64,000 nt of DNA from the NCBI GenBank assembly GCA_031296355.1, contig JARLFX010000228.1, positions 1 to 64,000 of the forward strand, written 5' to 3'. The notes below the pieces were generated by a model. That model was not told the origin of the DNA, did not search any database, and saw only the letters and a list, made by a program, of their open reading frames with translations. Position numbers and translations under genes: made by a program. The DNA is from Acidobacteriaceae bacterium (GTDB lineage Bacteria; Acidobacteriota; Terriglobia; Terriglobales; Acidobacteriaceae). Positions within the stretch are counted from its first letter, which is position 1. Each line of letters starts with the position of its first letter. Shown one piece after another: positions 1 through 9,382 of the stretch.

Positions 1-1
1 C

Positions 2-1657
2 GGCGTAAAGATTTCAGAGACGGTGTTCACGTTGCCTGAGGTAGAGGTTGGCAGCATTCTTGAATACCGCTATAAAACGCGCATTCCAGAGGGGTATATC
101 CACGAGCCAGAGTGGTTTGTGCAGCAGGACTTGTTTGTACGAAAAGGCTACTTTTTCTGGAAGGCAACAGAAGATCAAATCAGAGACGCGCTACGCGGGG
201 ATTTGAGCATTGGGATTGCATGGACTCCAGTACTGCCTGCTGGCGCCCAGGTGGTTCACGTGGAACGGCCTGCGGTTGGCAACGATAATGCGTTTCAGAC
301 CTTTGAACTGAAGGTTAACGACATTGCGCCGTTGCCGGAAGAAGATTACATGCCGCCAGTGCATAGTTTTACGTATCGAGTGCATTTTTATCATGCTCTT
401 GACCACACTATGGCGGAGTACTGGAAGAATGAAGGCAAAGCGTGGGCCAAGGGAGAAGAGAAATTTATTGGATCAACCGGCAGCATGAGCCAACAGGTGC
501 AGACGCTGCTGGCTGCGGGCGATTCCGATACGGTGAAGCTACAGAAGATCTATGCCGCAATCATGGCGATGGATAATACGTCGTACAGCAGGCAGCGCGA
601 TCAGGCAGAGAACAGAGCTGCGGGACTGAGAGAGACGAAAACAACTCAAGACGTGTGGGACCGCAAGAGAGGCTATGATGACCAGCTGACGGATCTTTTC
701 ATCCAACTTGTACGTTCTGCAGGCTTCAAAGCTTATGTGATGAGAGTTACGAATCGCGATAAAAAACTGTTTTTCCAGCCGTGGCTCACCCTGCAGCAGC
801 TCGACGACAATATTGCAGTCGTGGTGCTGGATGGCAAGGAGCAATACTTCGATCCGGGGCAGCGCTATTGCCCATTCGGCCAGTTGGCATGGAAGCATTC
901 GGGAGTGCAGGGCCTGCGGGAGCAAGAGGGTGGAACCGCAATCGGAAATACTCCACTGCCACCGTATCTACAATCGCAGACGCAGCGCATCGGCGACCTG
1001 GTATTGAGTACAGATGGGGCGGCCAGCGGGACGGTGAAGATATCCTGGCTCGGTTCATCAGCACTCTCCTGGCGGCAGGAGGGTCTGCGTAAGGATGAAG
1101 ATGCTGTACAGCACTCAATGCGAGAGTGGCTGGAGCGCCTATTGCCCGGCGGGATGGAGATCGCGGTTACCAGCGTGCAAAACATGAAGGATTACGATAA
1201 GCCATTGGTGGCGAACTTCAGTGTGCATGGTCCATTGGCGACGATAACGCAGAAGAGGCTTATTCTGCCGGGACAATTGTTTGAAGTGAACAGCAAGCCG
1301 CGTTTTCCGCATTCCACTCGAACGGTTCCTGTTTACTTTGAGTATGGGGAACGAACGATTGATGCGGTGCGTATTAAGTTTCCGAGCGACCTGAAACTGG
1401 AATCTGTTCCCAAGGAAGACAGTGTTACGTATAAGAGCCTGGCGGGGTTCCATTCCAAGGCGGAGGCGCAGATGACTTCTATACTGATGCGAAGGACGTG
1501 CGATCTGGCCGCTCCGTATTTCCTTCCGGAGGAATATGCCAACGTGAGAGATTTCTTTTCCAAATTAGCTACTGACGACCAGCAACCCATTGTCCTGACG
1601 AATGCCGGAACAGCTTCTACTTCAGATGCTGCGGAGACGCATGTTAAATCAAATTAG
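2..1657 (+). CDS. DUF3857/transglutaminase-like protein, inactive paralogue (5' truncated by window)
   Basis: The frame is open from base 2, and the first residues already belong to the DUF3857 beta domain (..FTLPEVEVGSILEYRY), so the true start lies upstream of the window. About 551 residues are visible: DUF3857, a transglutaminase-like core near residues 190-300, and a C-terminal beta region. Compared with the next gene, the core has lost its catalytic residues. The YGDCKD motif reads GYDDQL, the DHMV histidine reads DNIA, and only the aspartate (QYFDPG) remains. It is therefore probably a binding or structural pseudoenzyme in the cell envelope. It overlaps the following paralogue by 17 bases, which implies co-transcription and probably a shared role. 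Family assignment is firm; function is unknown. Confidence 0.85.
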   Translation, partial: GVKISETVFTLPEVEVGSILEYRYKTRIPEGYIHEPEWFVQQDLFVRKGYFFWKATEDQIRDALRGDLSIGIAWTPVLPAGAQVVHVERPAVGNDNAFQTFELKVNDIAPLPEEDYMPPVHSFTYRVHFYHALDHTMAEYWKNEGKAWAKGEEKFIGSTGSMSQQVQTLLAAGDSDTVKLQKIYAAIMAMDNTSYSRQRDQAENRAAGLRETKTTQDVWDRKRGYDDQLTDLFIQLVRSAGFKAYVMRVTNRDKKLFFQPWLTLQQLDDNIAVVVLDGKEQYFDPGQRYCPFGQLAWKHSGVQGLREQEGGTAIGNTPLPPYLQSQTQRIGDLVLSTDGAASGTVKISWLGSSALSWRQEGLRKDEDAVQHSMREWLERLLPGGMEIAVTSVQNMKDYDKPLVANFSVHGPLATITQKRLILPGQLFEVNSKPRFPHSTRTVPVYFEYGERTIDAVRIKFPSDLKLESVPKEDSVTYKSLAGFHSKAEAQMTSILMRRTCDLAAPYFLPEEYANVRDFFSKLATDDQQPIVLTNAGTASTSDAAETHVKSN

Positions 1658-3617
1658 GTTCCGGGCTCTACTGCTCCCAATCGCGTTGATGCTGGCCTGT
1701 ACGGCTACAGCGCCTTTCGCCTATGCACGCAAAGACAGCGTGCCGGACTGGGTGCGCGATGCCGCTAAGGAGACACTGCCTGACTATCATCACGAACCTA
1801 ACGCTGTGGTGCTGCTGGACGATCAGGAATATACCGTGCTGCCCAATGGTCACACGGTGCTGCATGAGCGGATCGTGAGACGCATTCTGCGACCGGAGGG
1901 ACGCTCTGAAGCTAATTTTTCGGTCTGGTACAACAAGGACTCCAAAGTGAACTGGATGCACATCTGGAGCATTGGCCCAGATGGGCATGAATATGCCGTG
2001 AAGGATAATGAGCAGGCTGACGTAGCGGCAGTGAGCTACGTTTTGTATCAGGACGATCGCGCCCGAGTCGGCCATGCTCCCGCGGGCGATCCGGGGGCAG
2101 TCGTGGCCATGGAGTATGAAGAACAGCAGCCCTTTTATATTCCAGAAGTTCAATGGGAGTTGAATTCCAAGATTCCCATTCACCGTAACCGGCTCAGTGT
2201 GCAGTTTCCGCCGGGATTCACTTTCGATACGCGCTGGAAGCAGCATGAGCCCATTACACCGGTACAGGCGGGCAATAACCGTTGGCAATGGGAGCAGATG
2301 GATTCGCCGGCAATGAACATGAAGGAGATAAGGCTTGCTCCGGCCCACGGGGAACTGCTTGCCATGATGACGCTGCATTATGCCGCTGCGGGCGCGATAA
2401 TCATGGAAGATTGGAAGTCGTTGGGCGTGTGGTACCAAGGTCTGACTGCAGACCGAATTGCTGCAACCCCCGAGATGATCGGTAAGGCACAGGCATTGAC
2501 AGCCGGCGTTACTGACTTTTATCAAAGGGCGAAGGCGATTGATAATTTTGTTCGCGGAGACATCCGCTATGTCGCGGTTGAGGTTGGCATCGGAGGATAT
2601 CAACCACATGCCGCGACCGATATCTTCCGCAACCGGTACGGCGATTGCAAAGACAAGGCGACGCTGCTGGCTGCCATGATGGCAGCAGCAGGCATCCACT
2701 CCACATGGCTCTGGGTGGATACAAACCATTCGATGGATGCTTCGATGCCGTCGTTGCTGGGGGATCATATGGTGGCAGCTATTGAGCTGCCTCCGGGTTA
2801 CACCTCGCCGGAGATGTATAGCGTAGTGACGGCGAAGTCGGGCAAGAGGTTCCTGATCACGGATCCAACGTGGGAGAAGACTCCGTTCGGACAGATAGAG
2901 CATGAGTTGCAGGGAACGAGTGCGCTGCTGGTGGATGGTGAACAGAGCCAGGTGATCCAGATTCCGGTCATGGACCCAGGCCGCAATACCTGGACGCGTA
3001 CCGCGCATCTGAAGCTAGAACTAGACGGCGGGCTCAAGGGAGACGTAACGGAACGCATGTACGGCGATGAAGGGTCAGAGTTCCGCTACGCATTCACCTA
3101 CAGCGACGAGCATCAGCGCAGTGAGATACTGGATCGCCATGTAAATGCTGACCTGACTGGATTCACATTGGAGAATGTGAAGATCGATAATCTTCCTGAC
3201 GTTGATAAAGAGGCGGTGCTGTCTTACTCGGTCACGGCAAAATCTTATGCGAAGACGATGGGGCCGCTTCTGATGGTGAGGCCGCGTGTGCTGGGCTCAG
3301 ATGCCCTGAGACTGGACGACAAGCAGCGCCATTATGCCATCAACCTAGGACAAACGGTTCGGAAGCAGGATAGCTTTGATGTGGAGTTGCCTGAAGGCTA
3401 TGTGGTGGACGAATTGCCAGCGCCAGTGAAGAAGGACGTGGGCTTTGCCAGCTATGAAAGTTCAACGTCAGTGAAGGGTAAGACACTGCACTATGAGCGC
3501 ACGTATACAGTGCGCCAGGTGGAGGTGCCTGCCGAGCGCTATGGTGATCTGCGCGGACTGGTAAGCGCTATTGTGAATGACGAACGCAGCAACGCTATTC
3601 TGCGCAAGGCGCAATGA
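1641..3617 (+). CDS. DUF3857 and transglutaminase-domain secreted protein
   Basis: 658 residues. I chose the ATG at 1641 because it opens a good signal peptide (MLNQIRFRALL..ACTATAPFAYA) and has GGAG five bases upstream; the frame's earlier start gives no export signal. Domains in order are signal peptide (1-28), DUF3857 (about 50-220), transglutaminase core (about 280-410) and a C-terminal beta-sandwich. The Cys-His-Asp triad is visible as C336 (RYGDCKDKATLL), H376 (GDHMVAAIE) and D408 (LITDPTWE). It is expected to act outside the cytoplasm as a thiol amidase, transpeptidase or protease-like enzyme; the substrate is unknown. It overlaps the inactive paralogue upstream and is convergent with the next gene, with only 3 bases between the stops. 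Confidence 0.9.
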   Translation: MLNQIRFRALLLPIALMLACTATAPFAYARKDSVPDWVRDAAKETLPDYHHEPNAVVLLDDQEYTVLPNGHTVLHERIVRRILRPEGRSEANFSVWYNKDSKVNWMHIWSIGPDGHEYAVKDNEQADVAAVSYVLYQDDRARVGHAPAGDPGAVVAMEYEEQQPFYIPEVQWELNSKIPIHRNRLSVQFPPGFTFDTRWKQHEPITPVQAGNNRWQWEQMDSPAMNMKEIRLAPAHGELLAMMTLHYAAAGAIIMEDWKSLGVWYQGLTADRIAATPEMIGKAQALTAGVTDFYQRAKAIDNFVRGDIRYVAVEVGIGGYQPHAATDIFRNRYGDCKDKATLLAAMMAAAGIHSTWLWVDTNHSMDASMPSLLGDHMVAAIELPPGYTSPEMYSVVTAKSGKRFLITDPTWEKTPFGQIEHELQGTSALLVDGEQSQVIQIPVMDPGRNTWTRTAHLKLELDGGLKGDVTERMYGDEGSEFRYAFTYSDEHQRSEILDRHVNADLTGFTLENVKIDNLPDVDKEAVLSYSVTAKSYAKTMGPLLMVRPRVLGSDALRLDDKQRHYAINLGQTVRKQDSFDVELPEGYVVDELPAPVKKDVGFASYESSTSVKGKTLHYERTYTVRQVEVPAERYGDLRGLVSAIVNDERSNAILRKAQ

Positions 3618-3620
3618 CCG

Positions 3621-5168
3621 CTATGGCAGCGGAAGCCGGCAGACCAGAACAGTAGCGTTGCGGTAGGGGCATGCAAAGTGCGTCTGGGCGGCGCCGGTTT
3701 GGAATTTCTGCTGCAGCACCACCCAGGAGACATGCGCCCCGGATAGGCGTGCAATACGTTCGCTGTCTGGGATGCGGCTGAGATCGACCGTAAGCGGCTC
3801 GTCTTGCTGCCAGCGTGGTGCCAATTGCGGAAAGATAGCGGATGAGCCACCATCCTTGGAATAATCCGAAAGGGCACTGCGTTCTGCGAGGGAGCGAAAG
3901 TTCTGCGCGTCTTCGCCGGACGTGGTGATGTAGTTCGCATCCAGCGCAAAGACCGCATCCTGCGGCGTATGGTCATGCGACCAGAGGAATGCTTGCTCCC
4001 AGGGGTTTTGCGGCGTGTGCCCCGGTATCTCAAAGTGGACGCAGGCAGGGAAGACCTGACGTTCTACATAAAACATGGAGAAGCCGAGGATAGCCAGCAT
4101 CGTTGCAATGCAGGTTACTGCAGGCCGCAAGGGAAGGGTGCGGAGCAGCAGCTCTACAAGGGTTCCGGCGAGGAGCAGGAACATCAGCAGGTAGAGCGTA
4201 TGAAATGTCCTCAGGGGCTGCAGCCGTGCCAGTAGATGGGAATGACTGCCGGGGTGCACGAGCAGGCTGCTGATGGTGATAGCGGTGATGGCACCGGCGG
4301 CAGAGGCTCCACTGAGCGCGGAACGATTACGCGCCTGGGGAGATGTTTGACCAGTATCTGCACGAAACATCCATAGAAAAACAGCAAGCGGCGCAATCAG
4401 GCCTACTATCTCATACCACTGCCACTCCTCCATAAAGAAGTACGTGCGGGTTAGTGCGGCACGGATATAGGCAGGACTTTCCACGACATGCTGCTGCGAT
4501 AACGCAATCACGATGGCTGCTGCAACCGTAGCGAGACAGATACGCAGCGTGCCATGTGTACGGCGGGTACGAATAGTCCACAGTACCAGCGCAAACAGTC
4601 CAGCATAGAGAGCCATGAGTGGGTGGAAAAGGAAGGCGATGGTAAGCAACAGTATGGCCGGGCCGAAGCTTACATCCAGGACGGCGGAGAAAAGCAAGAT
4701 GGCGAGCGGGGTAGCGAAGGACCGCGGGGTGAGATAGGGATCGGCGATGCAAAGCGCGGTGCCAGCGACCGGAGTGGCGAAGCAAAATGCTGCCACTGCC
4801 ACAGCAGCCCACTGCACTACAGGACGAGGCCAGCAGCGGATAGCAAGACGTTGCAGGGCGAATACCAGAAGCCAGAGCAGGGCAAAGTGCACAGCCAGCA
4901 GGGTCCATTGCACGGGGAGATGGAGGATGCGCACCAGCATCGCTAAAAAATAAGGGAATAGCGTGTGGTGCATGTGTGCCAGAATAAAGGGCTGGGACGA
5001 AGGGTAAAGGGCCGGATTGAGAGCAAGATGGAGCCCGCTCAGGTAGATGCCGGCATCTTCCGCATAGGGGTGGTACCCCATAATTGCCGCTGAAATCAGG
5101 GCCAACAGGGTGACATAGATCAAGCTACGGAGCCGGGTTTGGGCTTGGGGTATAGGTGCAGATTTCAT
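3621..5168 (-). CDS. polytopic membrane protein of unknown function
   Basis: 515 residues from the ATG at 5168; the frame runs 43 codons further upstream but those codons look like leader. There are about 9-11 hydrophobic segments. The first periplasmic-loop-like stretch (YHPYAEDAGIYLSGL, then HMHHTLFPYF) carries charged and histidine residues, a layout reminiscent of GT-C type lipid-linked sugar transferases. The C-terminal 130 residues are soluble and contain FALDANYITTSGEDAQNFRS. I do not recognise a named family. A GT-C-like transferase is a guess from topology only. It is divergent from the aminotransferase gene at 5246, with a short shared promoter region. Confidence 0.75.
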   Translation of the reverse strand: MKSAPIPQAQTRLRSLIYVTLLALISAAIMGYHPYAEDAGIYLSGLHLALNPALYPSSQPFILAHMHHTLFPYFLAMLVRILHLPVQWTLLAVHFALLWLLVFALQRLAIRCWPRPVVQWAAVAVAAFCFATPVAGTALCIADPYLTPRSFATPLAILLFSAVLDVSFGPAILLLTIAFLFHPLMALYAGLFALVLWTIRTRRTHGTLRICLATVAAAIVIALSQQHVVESPAYIRAALTRTYFFMEEWQWYEIVGLIAPLAVFLWMFRADTGQTSPQARNRSALSGASAAGAITAITISSLLVHPGSHSHLLARLQPLRTFHTLYLLMFLLLAGTLVELLLRTLPLRPAVTCIATMLAILGFSMFYVERQVFPACVHFEIPGHTPQNPWEQAFLWSHDHTPQDAVFALDANYITTSGEDAQNFRSLAERSALSDYSKDGGSSAIFPQLAPRWQQDEPLTVDLSRIPDSERIARLSGAHVSWVVLQQKFQTGAAQTHFACPYRNATVLVCRLPLP

Positions 5169-5245
5169 TACTGACAGAGGTGGCCTCAAGCCAAGTATAG
5201 TTAATGTTTCACGATTTGCAGCTCTCCAATTTCGGAAGGGGAACC

Positions 5246-6544
5246 ATGGACCGTCAGGAAGTATTGCGTAAGCAAAAGGAATATATCTATCCGGCAATCG
5301 CGAACTATTTTAAAGAACCAATGGTGGTTGATCACGCTGAGATGCAACACGTCTGGGACAGCGAAGGGCGCAAGTACCTTGATTTTTTTGGTGGCATTGT
5401 GACCGTTGGAGTGGGGCATGCAAACCCGCGCGTTACCGGGCCGATGAAGCAACAGATCGACAAGCTGCAGCACGCTTCCACCATGTTCCCCAATGCTCCC
5501 ATGATGGAGCTGGCAGAGAAGATTGCCCAGATCACGCCAGGGACGCTGCAAAAATCTTTTTTCACTAACAGCGGAACTGAAGCAAACGAGACTGCGATTG
5601 AATCGGCGCGGCTGCACACGGGGAATCTGGACGTGATTGCACTGCGGCATGGGTACCATGGGCGTTCGTCGCTTACGCGCGCACTTACCGGCATCAGCAG
5701 CTGGCGGCGTGCCTCGGTTGAGGTGGGCATCGTCCGCGCACTGAATCCGTACTGTTATCGCTGTCCGCTGGGCAAGACTTACCCTAGTTGTGGAGTGGCT
5801 TGTGCGCAGGATGTAGAGGCGGTGATCCAGAGTGCAACGCCGGGTAAGATTGCAGCGTTCATCGCGGAGCCAATCCAGGGCGTGGGCGGATTTATTACGC
5901 CACCGAAGGAGTATTTCAAGATCGTCTTCAATATTGTGAAGCAGTACGGCGGCGATTTTATCTCAGACGAAGTGCAGACCGGCTGGGGACGCACCGGCAA
6001 GAAGTGGTTTGGCATTGAGCACTGGGAAGTAGAGCCGGACATTATTACGGCTGCAAAGTCGCTGGGCAACGGACACCCCGTGGGCCTGACCGTGGCTAAG
6101 CCGGAGATTGCAGCAGCTTACACGGCGCCCACTATCTGCACGTTTGGCGGCAATCCGGTGACGAGCGTGGTGGCTAAGGCTGTTATCGACATCATCGAGG
6201 AGGACAACCTGCTGGAGAATTGCCACGTGGTTGGCGGCTACTTCCGCGAGAAGCTCAATGAGCTGAAGACAAAGTACCCCATTATCGGCGATGTACGCGG
6301 CATGGGCCTGATGCAGGCGATGGAGCTGGTGGTGGATCCGCAAACCAAGGAGCCGGCCACGGCGCTGGCGAACGAGATGCTGGATGCTGCACGCGATCGC
6401 GGCCTGCTGATTGGCAAAGGAGGCATGTTTAATAACACGCTGCGCATGTCTCCGCCTATGAATATCAGCAAAAGTGATGTAGACGAAGCTGCGCGCATAC
6501 TGGATGAGTGCTTTGCGTTTGTTACCAAGAATCACGCAAGCTAA
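5246..6544 (+). CDS. class-III PLP aminotransferase (AGXT2 / beta-alanine-pyruvate type)
   Basis: 432 residues. The ATG at 5246 is preferred over an upstream in-frame start because GGAAGGGGAACC lies directly before it. The fold type I class-III aminotransferase pattern is complete: SGTEANETAI (PLP phosphate binding), ISDEVQTGWGRTG (cofactor aspartate) and K271 in TAAKSLGNG as the Schiff-base lysine. The nearest resemblance I can recall is to alanine-glyoxylate aminotransferase 2 and omega-amino-acid:pyruvate transaminases. Expected role is reversible transfer of an amino group from an omega-amino acid or alanine to glyoxylate or pyruvate in the cytoplasm; the exact substrate cannot be read from the sequence. 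A hairpin follows the gene at 6605-6635. Confidence 0.85.
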   Translation: MDRQEVLRKQKEYIYPAIANYFKEPMVVDHAEMQHVWDSEGRKYLDFFGGIVTVGVGHANPRVTGPMKQQIDKLQHASTMFPNAPMMELAEKIAQITPGTLQKSFFTNSGTEANETAIESARLHTGNLDVIALRHGYHGRSSLTRALTGISSWRRASVEVGIVRALNPYCYRCPLGKTYPSCGVACAQDVEAVIQSATPGKIAAFIAEPIQGVGGFITPPKEYFKIVFNIVKQYGGDFISDEVQTGWGRTGKKWFGIEHWEVEPDIITAAKSLGNGHPVGLTVAKPEIAAAYTAPTICTFGGNPVTSVVAKAVIDIIEEDNLLENCHVVGGYFREKLNELKTKYPIIGDVRGMGLMQAMELVVDPQTKEPATALANEMLDAARDRGLLIGKGGMFNNTLRMSPPMNISKSDVDEAARILDECFAFVTKNHAS

Positions 6545-6604
6545 CTGCACTGTGTTTCGGGATATCCTAGAAGGGATGGAATTCAGGAAACATACGCAGG
6601 ACAA

Positions 6605-6635
6605 GCCCGCCCTTCTGCGAGGAAGGCGGGTTTGT
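6605..6635 (+). terminator. probable intrinsic terminator after the aminotransferase
   Basis: CCCGCCCTTC and GAAGGCGGG pair with one bulged C around a short loop and are followed by TTTGT. It lies 60 bases past the aminotransferase stop and just before the ribosome-binding site of the next gene. Confidence 0.6.
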
Positions 6636-6655
6636 CTGCGCGGTATAGGAGCCCA

Positions 6656-7678
6656 ATGACGCAGCCTGCAAGCAGGCGCAACAATTTACTAAAGACGCTG
6701 CCAGGGTTTGCCATCAGCGGCTTCTTTCTGTGGTTTACTTTTCGCAATTTCAGCTTCCGCGAACTGGAGGATGTTCGCATTGTTGCGCCGGTGTGGATTG
6801 GAGGTGTGGTGCTGGCCATGCTCGGCAGCTACACGATTCGGAGCCATCGCTGGTATCGCATGTTGCGGCCTACGGCTCATCCCCGCTTCAGCGTATGCGC
6901 ACGCGTCTTTCTTACCAGCATTGCAGCGAACAACATCATGCCGTTCCGCATTGGCGATTTCATGCGTATCTTCACCTATGCGGGAGATCTGGGAGCGTCC
7001 AGTTCGGTTATTTTGAGCACGGTTATCCTGGAAAAGCTGTTGGATGTATTCACGCTGGTCGCCTTTTTCGTGCTCACCATGGGCGGCGGATACGGTTTTC
7101 CGTCGCACCACGTAAAAGTGGTCGCTATCACCCTGCTATGTATTGCGGGAACTGGCCTGCTGGTCATGGTTCTGGGCGCACGTACGCTGGAAGTTCCGCT
7201 GCGGCGTTTGTTTGCCAAATTACCGTCAGGACCGAAGATGCTGAAGCTGGAGAACTGGCTCTTCCTGGCGTTTGACGCGATACGCGGGATTGGCGTGCGC
7301 GGCATGGCATTTCTGCTGGGAGAGTCATTTGTTGCGTGGGCCTGTGAGGGAATGATCTTCGTTTCTATCGCAAAGATCATCGGTCTGACGACCGACCTGC
7401 GCGGGCCCTGGCAGGCTTTCTCATCGAGCAACCTGTCGTACCTGGTTCCAAGCTCCCCGGGGGGGCTGGGACCATTTGAAGCTGCAGTGAAGACGGCCAT
7501 GATGAGCCATGGGATGAACGCCTCGGTCGCGGCGCTCTACGGCATTGTGGTGCATGCCGTGGTGTTGATTGTTCTGACGATTGCCGGTGGCATTGCATTC
7601 CTATGGCACAGGTATCACAGGCTATCGCGTAAGCCGCTGCTGGAAGAGATCGAGGTGCTGCCGGAAGAGATTCCGTAG
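6656..7678 (+). CDS. LPG_synthase_TM / UPF0104-family integral membrane protein
   Basis: 340 residues. The ATG at 6656 has AGGAG at 6647-6651. The protein has eight or so transmembrane segments and the family hallmarks: N-terminal AISGFFLWFTFRN, an arginine-rich loop (SHRWYRMLRPT), RVFLTSIAANNIMPFRIGD, and the C-terminal SYLVPSSPGGLGPFEA. Related proteins are the membrane half of lysylphosphatidylglycerol synthase/flippase and stand-alone members often annotated as lysylphosphatidylglycerol synthase TM-region proteins. It has no soluble aminoacyl-transferase domain, so a transport or flipping role for a polar lipid is likelier than synthesis (inference). It ends 11 bases from the convergent Hfq-like gene. 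Confidence 0.85.
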   Translation: MTQPASRRNNLLKTLPGFAISGFFLWFTFRNFSFRELEDVRIVAPVWIGGVVLAMLGSYTIRSHRWYRMLRPTAHPRFSVCARVFLTSIAANNIMPFRIGDFMRIFTYAGDLGASSSVILSTVILEKLLDVFTLVAFFVLTMGGGYGFPSHHVKVVAITLLCIAGTGLLVMVLGARTLEVPLRRLFAKLPSGPKMLKLENWLFLAFDAIRGIGVRGMAFLLGESFVAWACEGMIFVSIAKIIGLTTDLRGPWQAFSSSNLSYLVPSSPGGLGPFEAAVKTAMMSHGMNASVAALYGIVVHAVVLIVLTIAGGIAFLWHRYHRLSRKPLLEEIEVLPEEIP

Positions 7679-7689
7679 CAGGAGGCAAT

Positions 7690-8103
7690 TCAGGCGGGAG
7701 TGTTTTCGCCTGTCTTGTAGATGAACTTGATCGCACTCTTGTAGATGAGAACGCGCTGTAGCGTGGTGAGGCGGAGCTTTACCGCATCCTTGTCAAACCA
7801 CTCGATGACGCCGTCCAGACGCTCGCCATCATCCAAGACCACCACCATGGGCGTTTGCGCCTGCACCTGTTTTTGATAATAAAAGACTTCAGCGTGGCTA
7901 GGTTCCGGCTGTGTGGCTTCAGGGTGGTGCGAACGCACCGGAGTGCGGCGAGCACGCGGGGCTGCGAGATTGCCATTGGCCGCTGGGGGAGTGCGATGCG
8001 TAGGCGCGGCGTTCGCAGGAAGACGCGGACGGATCAACTTTCGATTCCCGTTGAGGGTAGTTTCTGGCGTATCAGACGCAGTCTTGTGTGCGGTCGGGTT
8101 CAA
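7690..8103 (-). CDS. Hfq-like Sm-domain RNA-binding protein with long N-terminal extension
   Basis: 137 residues from a TTG codon; no strong ribosome-binding site is visible, so the start is uncertain. A GTG at the V of TPVRSHH is an alternative. Residues 1-70 are rich in Pro, Ala, Arg and His and look disordered. Residues 73-132 read as an Sm fold. Sm1 is TPMVVVLDDGERLDGVIEWFDK, interrupted nowhere by gaps, and Sm2 is RVLIYKSAIKFIYK. This parallels the canonical Hfq pattern of VxxxLxNGxxLxGxIxxFD followed by QMVYKHAISTV, with YKSA in place of YKHA. It has the expected place as a post-transcriptional regulator but is divergent from classical Hfq. Family assignment is by eye. Confidence 0.75.
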   Translation of the reverse strand: MNPTAHKTASDTPETTLNGNRKLIRPRLPANAAPTHRTPPAANGNLAAPRARRTPVRSHHPEATQPEPSHAEVFYYQKQVQAQTPMVVVLDDGERLDGVIEWFDKDAVKLRLTTLQRVLIYKSAIKFIYKTGENTPA

Positions 8104-8266
8104 TGGGAAGTGGACTCGCTTTTAGCTAGATTTGTTCTATTAAGACGCGTCTCATACGGCAAAAGTTGCGTAAATATAACCGCTGCATTCATGTGATAGT
8201 GAGATGCAACGTGCATCCTTTGTGGGATGAGCGCGCCACTGAATCAGTGCTCAGTGTGGACTTCGA

Positions 8267-9382
8267 TTACCGGGCGGCAAGTTGTGCGGCGAAGGCATCC
8301 AGCGAGAGCGAACGCAGCAGGTTGCGGCGCATTCCGCTTTCGACCTGATCGAGAGCACGCGAAGCCTGCTCAACCCAGTGAAAACTGAGAGCGGATGCGA
8401 GCTTTTCGATCTGGGGTTCAATGTCTACGTTGCGGATCAGTGCGGGGGCGCCTGATTGGAGAAGAAGAATGTCTTCCAGCAAACTGGAGAGCGCGCGCAG
8501 CAGTGCCGTGGTCTTCTGCGCGCCATCTGCGCCGGCACGGTAGGTTTCTGTCACCTTGAAGAGCGCAGTGTGGTCGGGATCATTCACTGCATTTTGAATG
8601 AAGATGAGCGCATCTGTGCGTCCGGTGAGGTAGGCGGCGAGATCGAAGCCGAGGGCGCGGCCGATTCCTCCCTGGGCGAGCCGGGCGACGAGGGCGCGCT
8701 GTGCGGGCTTCCATTCAGGACGGTGTGTGGCGAGGGTGGATTCAATTTCTGCCGCAGGCAGGGCGCCGAGACGCACGATGCCGCAGCGTGAGCGGATGGT
8801 GGGGAGAAGCTCACCGGGATTTTCCGCGAGGATGAAGATGTGCGCATAGGCGGGGGGCTCTTCCAGCACTTTCAGCAGAGCGTTGGCCGCTTCTTTCATG
8901 AAGGCGGTAGAGGTGAAGATGTAAATCTTGCGTTCACCTTCGCCGGGGCGGTAGTAGATGCTCTCCGTAAGCGAGCGGACCTGACCGAGCTTGATGAGGA
9001 GCTGCGGTGGGTCGGGCGGAAGCACGAGAACGTCAGGATGCGTCTGGACGAGGATGCGGGTTTCTTTCTTGTCGACCTCGCGCAGGGATTCGCGGGCTTC
9101 GATGGCTTCGTCGATGCGAGTCTGAAGGTCGTGAGATTCGGCGATGCGGACGCAGTTGGTGCAGGTGCCGCAGAAGCCGGTTAGCTCGGTGCCGTCAGGG
9201 CCGGTCTCGCGCGGCTGGTTCTTGCAATTGACGGCCTGTGCGAGCATGAGCGCGAGAGTGTATTTGCCCGAGCCCCTGGGACCGGCGAGGATGAGCGAGT
9301 GGGGCAGACGACCGGTAGCGATGGCGGCGCGGAGATGATTGACCGCAGTGGTGTTGCCGATGAAATCGCTGAAAGAGTTCAT
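8267..9382 (-). CDS. holB: DNA polymerase III delta' subunit
   Basis: 371 residues, starting with an ATG that overlaps the tmk stop by 4 bases, so the two are translationally coupled. It is an AAA+ clamp-loader subunit: Walker A GPRGSGKYT (residues 35-43), a four-cysteine zinc module (NCKN, then CGTCTNC), LLKVLEEPPAYAHIFIL, and the sensor-1/SRC region TIRSRCGIV. In the replisome it works with the tau/gamma and delta subunits to load the sliding clamp. Delta' is usually ATPase-dead; the Walker A here is intact, as in many non-enteric homologues. The tmk-holB pairing is widespread in bacteria and supports the call over DnaX. Confidence 0.9.
   Translation of the reverse strand: MNSFSDFIGNTTAVNHLRAAIATGRLPHSLILAGPRGSGKYTLALMLAQAVNCKNQPRETGPDGTELTGFCGTCTNCVRIAESHDLQTRIDEAIEARESLREVDKKETRILVQTHPDVLVLPPDPPQLLIKLGQVRSLTESIYYRPGEGERKIYIFTSTAFMKEAANALLKVLEEPPAYAHIFILAENPGELLPTIRSRCGIVRLGALPAAEIESTLATHRPEWKPAQRALVARLAQGGIGRALGFDLAAYLTGRTDALIFIQNAVNDPDHTALFKVTETYRAGADGAQKTTALLRALSSLLEDILLLQSGAPALIRNVDIEPQIEKLASALSFHWVEQASRALDQVESGMRRNLLRSLSLDAFAAQLAAR

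Noticed and set aside
1668..3008. 446-codon open frame on the minus strand
   Set aside because: It is antisense to the DUF3857/transglutaminase gene, which has conserved motifs and a signal peptide; the antisense translation is rich in His, Arg and Cys and has no recognisable domain.
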